From Streptomyces stelliscabiei (GTDB taxonomy: Bacteria; Actinomycetota; Actinomycetes; Streptomycetales; Streptomycetaceae), in NCBI RefSeq assembly GCF_014873495.1, contig NZ_JADBGF010000001.1, positions 10,106,001 through 10,170,000 of the forward strand: a DNA stretch of 64,000 nucleotides, written 5' to 3'. Made by a program: the position numbers and the translations under genes. Below the pieces are notes generated by a model, which worked only from the letters and a program-made list of their open reading frames with translations, was not told where the DNA came from and searched no databases. Below are positions 60,885 through 64,000 of this stretch, in pieces; within the stretch, counting starts at the first letter, position 1, and each line of letters starts with the position of its first letter.

Positions 60885-60919
60885 GTTCGAAAAATCGAAC
60901 GTTGTTCGCAAGTTCGATC
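60885..60919. promoter_or_regulatory. Multiple TTCGA half-sites, operator of the GH43 pair
   Basis: GTTCGAAAAATCGAAC (60885-60900) has 6-bp arms and a 4-base centre. It is followed by CGAACGTTGTTCG overlapping it (60896-60908) and a further GTTCGATC at 60912. The first element matches 28630-28645 before the GH62 gene. Likely operator for an arabinose/xylose-responsive regulator not encoded in the window. Confidence 0.7.
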
Positions 60920-61286
60920 AGAAGATAGGTCTCAGTCAGAAGCGCGTCAATGAAACCGGCCAGTTCGATTTCCGCGCGTTCGTACCCCGCAACCGCCCAT
61001 GACGGTGAGACTTTCTCCGCTACGCCCCTGAGCTGCGGAGACTTCCCCACGCGCTCGGGCCGCGCGTCAGAACGCCGACCGCACAACCACTGCCAGGGCG
61101 CTGCGAACAGGACAGGGGTCTCGCCTGCAAGCACATAACGCCGAAACCTCCATCCGTCGGCGGCCTCGGAGAGCAACACTGGCCCGGCGGATCGAACCTC
61201 GGCCTCCGGCGCGACGCCCTCGCGTCCAGTCTCGCGACGGCGTGCTCGCGTCAGCGGGCAGCCGCCGCGTAGCGCCAGCCGCATGC

Positions 61287-61735
61287 GACAGCGACGAGGT
61301 GACCTTCCCGACGATCACGACCTCTCAGTTCCGGGTGGTCTTCACCCCCCAGGCAGGCAAGTTCGTCGGCGTCACCGAGCTGGGGTCCTGGTACCCGGAG
61401 ACACCGCAAGTGAAGATCGTCAACAAGAACAGCAACCTGGAGCTCGGGATCACCGGTTCCTCGATCGTCGCCGGAGCTGCCGTACAGCAGCAGAGCGCCA
61501 GTGACAGCGCCAACCACTGGTGGAAGATCGTCCCGGCCGAGAACGGCTACTACAAGATCTTCAACACCAACAGCGGACAGGTCATCGGCGTCAAGGGAGC
61601 GTCCACGACCGCCGGCGCGGCGGCGGTGCAGTGGGGGGACACGCTGACCGCCGACCACCTGTGGTCGATCGTCGACGCCGGTGGCGGCTACGCCAAGCTC
61701 GTCAACAAGAACAGCGGCCTGGTACTGGGCTATTC
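61287..61735 (+). pseudogene. Ricin-type lectin part of a lost secreted glycoside hydrolase
   Basis: Begins mid-domain with SDEVTFPTITTSQFRVVFTP, QAGKFVGVTELGSWYPETPQ (C-terminal segment of a carbohydrate-active enzyme). Then come lectin repeats VKIVNKNSNLELGITGSSIV, HWWKIVPAENGYYKIFNTNS and HLWSIVDAGGGYAKLVNKNS. The third repeat is cut at LVLGYS near 61735. No catalytic domain or start remains; 60920-61286 has nothing recognisable. Confidence 0.7.
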
Positions 61736-61843
61736 GATTTATGCACTATTCGCGCGGCGGTCCGCGGCAGATGGTGCGCAAAGCCGGCCGTATCGCCGAT
61801 GCGGGAGCTACTGGCGAGCCTTCCCAAGGCCAATGCCGTTGCG

Positions 61844-62090
61844 TTACGGGTTTGCTGGTTGGGGTCGTTGAACGGTGATTGCCCGGGTGTCGGTTCGGGT
61901 GGGTTGGGGCCAGGTGTGGTGTTCGGCCCGTTTGAGCCGGTAGTTGGACATCTTGCGCTTGACGACGCGAGGCTGGCTGCGCAGGCGTCTGGGCGGTAGG
62001 AGTCGTTCCAGGAGGTCCTGCTGGAGCAGGACGAGGGTTCTGACCAGGAGGTCAGGGGGAAGTACTGCCCGGCATGACAGTCATACCGCG
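61844..62090 (-). pseudogene. DDE transposase C-terminal scrap
   Basis: Minus frame LVRTLVLLQQDLLERLLPPR, RVVKRKMSNYRLKRAEHHTW, PQPTRTDTRAITV, stop at 61844. The RVVKRKMSNxxLKRxEHxxWPQP pattern is the tail of IS4/IS5-type transposases from actinobacteria. No inverted repeat could be located. It adjoins the truncated lectin gene. Confidence 0.6.
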
Positions 62091-62254
62091 TCGGGCGGAG
62101 CGCAGGGTCTCAGTGAAGGAGATCCGGTCGGGGTCCAGGCACCGGGTCGCGGCCGTTCCCACCATCAGCTCGCGCGGGCCTCGCCGTGCGCCGAAGCAGC
62201 CGCGGGTGGGGCCACTTCAGCGGCGGTCGGCTCGCCGCCCCGCTCGCTGAGCAT

Positions 62255-62381
62255 GGGTGCCGCTGATCATGTTCGTCCTCGGGCGACCGTCTTCGCCGCG
62301 ATCTGGTCCCGCTTCTTCCGCCGAGGCCCCCTGGAACACCTCCTCGACGCCGCCACCAAGCCGGCGAAGAACATCCGATGA
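62255..62381 (+). pseudogene. DUF418-like membrane protein, C-terminal scrap
   Basis: The plus frame RATVFAAIWSRFFRRGPLEH then LLDAATKPAKNIR-stop resembles the end of DUF418/acyltransferase-like membrane proteins (WxRRFRxGPLEWLWR). Upstream sequence in this frame is not coding-like. 62382-62550 holds nothing recognised. Confidence 0.4.
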
Positions 62382-62550
62382 GACCCGGCCGGGGTGGGAC
62401 GCCCCTCGTTCCACCCCGGCACCGAGATGCCCGAGCAGTCCGGATTCGGTCGGCGGAGGTGCTCGCCGATGCCCGGTCTGTCACCGGTGCCCGGCTCCGG
62501 CGGGCCAGAACCGCAGGTCAGGCATGGGTGCGCAGGGCTGGGGGCTCGGG

Positions 62551-63996
62551 TCACGAGGGAGAGGTCCGGTGCGGGCGCGCGACTGCCGTGAACGGCTCTC
62601 CCTGGGTATCGCGGCCGACGCGGACGAGCGCCAGGTAGACGACCGAGGTGACGACCATGCCGGGAATCCAGGACAGGTCGGCGTTGGAGAAGTGTCGTGC
62701 GACGGGCCCGACGTACCAGGCGTTGCTCATGGCCGGGATGCCGGACACCACGCCGATCAGGAAGGCGATGAGGACCTTGAGGTTGACCCCTTTGTGGGTC
62801 CACGTGGCCGGATCGCTCCAGTACTTTCCGCTGCGGACGTACATGCCGGGGACGTCGTACTCTCCGTGCTGGACGAGGTAGAAGTCCACGAGGTTCACCG
62901 CTCCCCAGGGAATGAGCAGCAGGAGCAGGAACGACAGGAACGCCGTCAGGTTGGCGGTGAAGTCCTGTGACGCCGTGACGGCCAGGCCCAGACCGATGAC
63001 GAGGGTCGGCAGCATCATCGCCGCACGGGTCCGGAACGAGTTCGGGATCTTGACGAAGGTCGAGAGGCCGGTGATCAGGTTCAGCATCCCGCCGTAGAGG
63101 TTGAGCATGTTCGTCACGGCCAGGCCCAGGGCGGTCACCACCAGGACGACAGCGGCGAGGGCGCCACCGCCGAGCGCGGCACTGGTGCTCTGGAAGACGT
63201 CCGCGGCAGCGAATTTGGCCGCGAGCAGCACACCGATGACGCAGCAGAAGGTGGACGACAGGAACACCCCGGCCGCCGTCCACCAGAAGACCGCCCGGCC
63301 TGACGCGTCGCTCGGCAGGTAGCGCGAGTAGTCCGAGACGGCCGTCGCGTAGGTGAGCGCGAACGTCACCGCGACCCCGGTGCCGGCGAGGAACGACGCG
63401 AGCGACACCGGACCGGACGTCACCGCCACGCCGTCCCCTCGGACGAGCGTGTAGCCGCTGACGACGATCAGGCTGATGGTGAGCGGCCAGGTCGCGTAGC
63501 GGGTGACGACGTGGATGGCCCGGTTTCCCATCAGTGCGGGGAGCACGCTCAGCGCGGCGATCAGACACGTGGCCAGGGGCAGCGGGATCCTGCCGTCCGT
63601 GGCCACCTTGAGCGCGATACCGCCCGCGAGCGAGACCGAGACCGTGAACCCGACATACATGACGGACCCCACCACGACGGGCACCAGGGCGCCGAGGTAG
63701 CCGAACTGGCCGCGGCTTTGGATCAGTTGGGGAATCCCCAGCCTGGCACCCTGGATCGAGTGCAGGGCCATGAGGACGGTCCCGACCAGGTTGCCGATGA
63801 CGGCGGCGAGCAGCGCCAGCGGGATGTTGCGGCAGACCGAGTAGATGATCGCGCCGAAGATGGCGTTGCCGACGTTGAGGTTGGAGGCGAACCACACGTG
63901 GAAGAGGTCGCGGGGGCGCCCTCGCCGATGGGATGCGGGCACAGGATCGACGTGGTGCAGTTCGATCCCGGCTTCAGTGGCGGGTGTTCCGGTCAT
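62551..63996 (-). CDS. NCS1-family nucleobase:cation symporter
   Basis: 481 residues, complete within the window (start 63996). Twelve hydrophobic helices. Family motifs: FHVWFASNLNVGNAIFGAII, GTVLMALHSIQGARLGIPQL (the GxxxGxPxxxxxR segment: IQSRGQFGYLGALVP), VAVTFALTYATAVSDYSRYL (the conserved SDYSRY), and LSFLLLLLIPWGAVNLVDFY. It imports purines, cytosine, allantoin or a related base with H+ or Na+. Strand and spacing give no operon partner inside the window. Confidence 0.93.
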   Translation of the reverse strand: MTGTPATEAGIELHHVDPVPASHRRGRPRDLFHVWFASNLNVGNAIFGAIIYSVCRNIPLALLAAVIGNLVGTVLMALHSIQGARLGIPQLIQSRGQFGYLGALVPVVVGSVMYVGFTVSVSLAGGIALKVATDGRIPLPLATCLIAALSVLPALMGNRAIHVVTRYATWPLTISLIVVSGYTLVRGDGVAVTSGPVSLASFLAGTGVAVTFALTYATAVSDYSRYLPSDASGRAVFWWTAAGVFLSSTFCCVIGVLLAAKFAAADVFQSTSAALGGGALAAVVLVVTALGLAVTNMLNLYGGMLNLITGLSTFVKIPNSFRTRAAMMLPTLVIGLGLAVTASQDFTANLTAFLSFLLLLLIPWGAVNLVDFYLVQHGEYDVPGMYVRSGKYWSDPATWTHKGVNLKVLIAFLIGVVSGIPAMSNAWYVGPVARHFSNADLSWIPGMVVTSVVYLALVRVGRDTQGEPFTAVARPHRTSPS

Positions 63997-64000
63997 GCGC

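Overview
The window is very GC-rich with strong third-position GC bias. Its families (DUF5994, DUF6233, DUF4232, CsbD, MmyB-like and HxlR regulators, F420/LLM oxidoreductases, CBM13/AbfB arabinofuranosidases) are typical of Streptomyces. The density of insertion sequences and decayed genes suggests an accessory chromosome arm or linear-plasmid-like region. No tRNA, rRNA, CRISPR array or core housekeeping block was seen. All calls were made by reading the sequence; no search was run.

1-3.8 kb: an edge-truncated HxlR regulator, an intact ADP-ribosylglycohydrolase, then a graveyard of remnants (DNA ligase, MmyB-type regulator, HxlR C-terminus, metallo-beta-lactamase fold, SnoaL-like, zinc alcohol dehydrogenase).

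3.8-22 kb: TetR regulators interleaved with alpha/beta hydrolases, an Old Yellow Enzyme, a crotonase, SDRs, a deazaflavin-type nitroreductase and broken acyl-CoA ligase/MFS/SDR genes. An operator-like core close to ATTAYGNNCRTAAT recurs about ten times in front of these genes. Three TetR copies (one broken) share the recognition-helix region, so this looks like one dispersed regulon for uptake and breakdown of an ester, enone or acyl substrate. It is interrupted by an IS5-family element (16.0-17.1 kb) and a partial copy of it (13.3 kb).

22-31 kb: two related IS5-type elements (one decayed) around a methyltransferase, an unknown frameshifted gene, a small membrane protein, a decayed ISL3-family element, an intact secreted CBM13-GH62 arabinofuranosidase and a Tn3-type transposase scrap.

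31-40 kb: four DUF5994 paralogues with STAS, CsbD-like and small unknown proteins (probably stress or sigma-factor related), an N5-(carboxyethyl)ornithine synthase, an aldo/keto reductase split into opposite strands, and truncated STAS/DUF6233 genes.

40-49 kb: a 2.17-kb segment bounded by 37-bp inverted repeats, then a redox/efflux group (14-TM MFS pump, NmrA-like protein, thioredoxin-reductase-like flavoprotein) and a methyltransferase, followed by more remnants.

49-56 kb: a 48-residue secreted peptide gene next to an LLM oxidoreductase, a two-domain SnoaL-like lipoprotein, an IS1182-family element with 6-bp target duplication, a broken regulator and an epimerase.

56-64 kb: two secreted GH43-AbfB arabinan-degrading enzymes whose leader shares an operator-like sequence with the GH62 gene 32 kb away, a lectin-domain remnant, transposase scraps and an NCS1 nucleobase permease.
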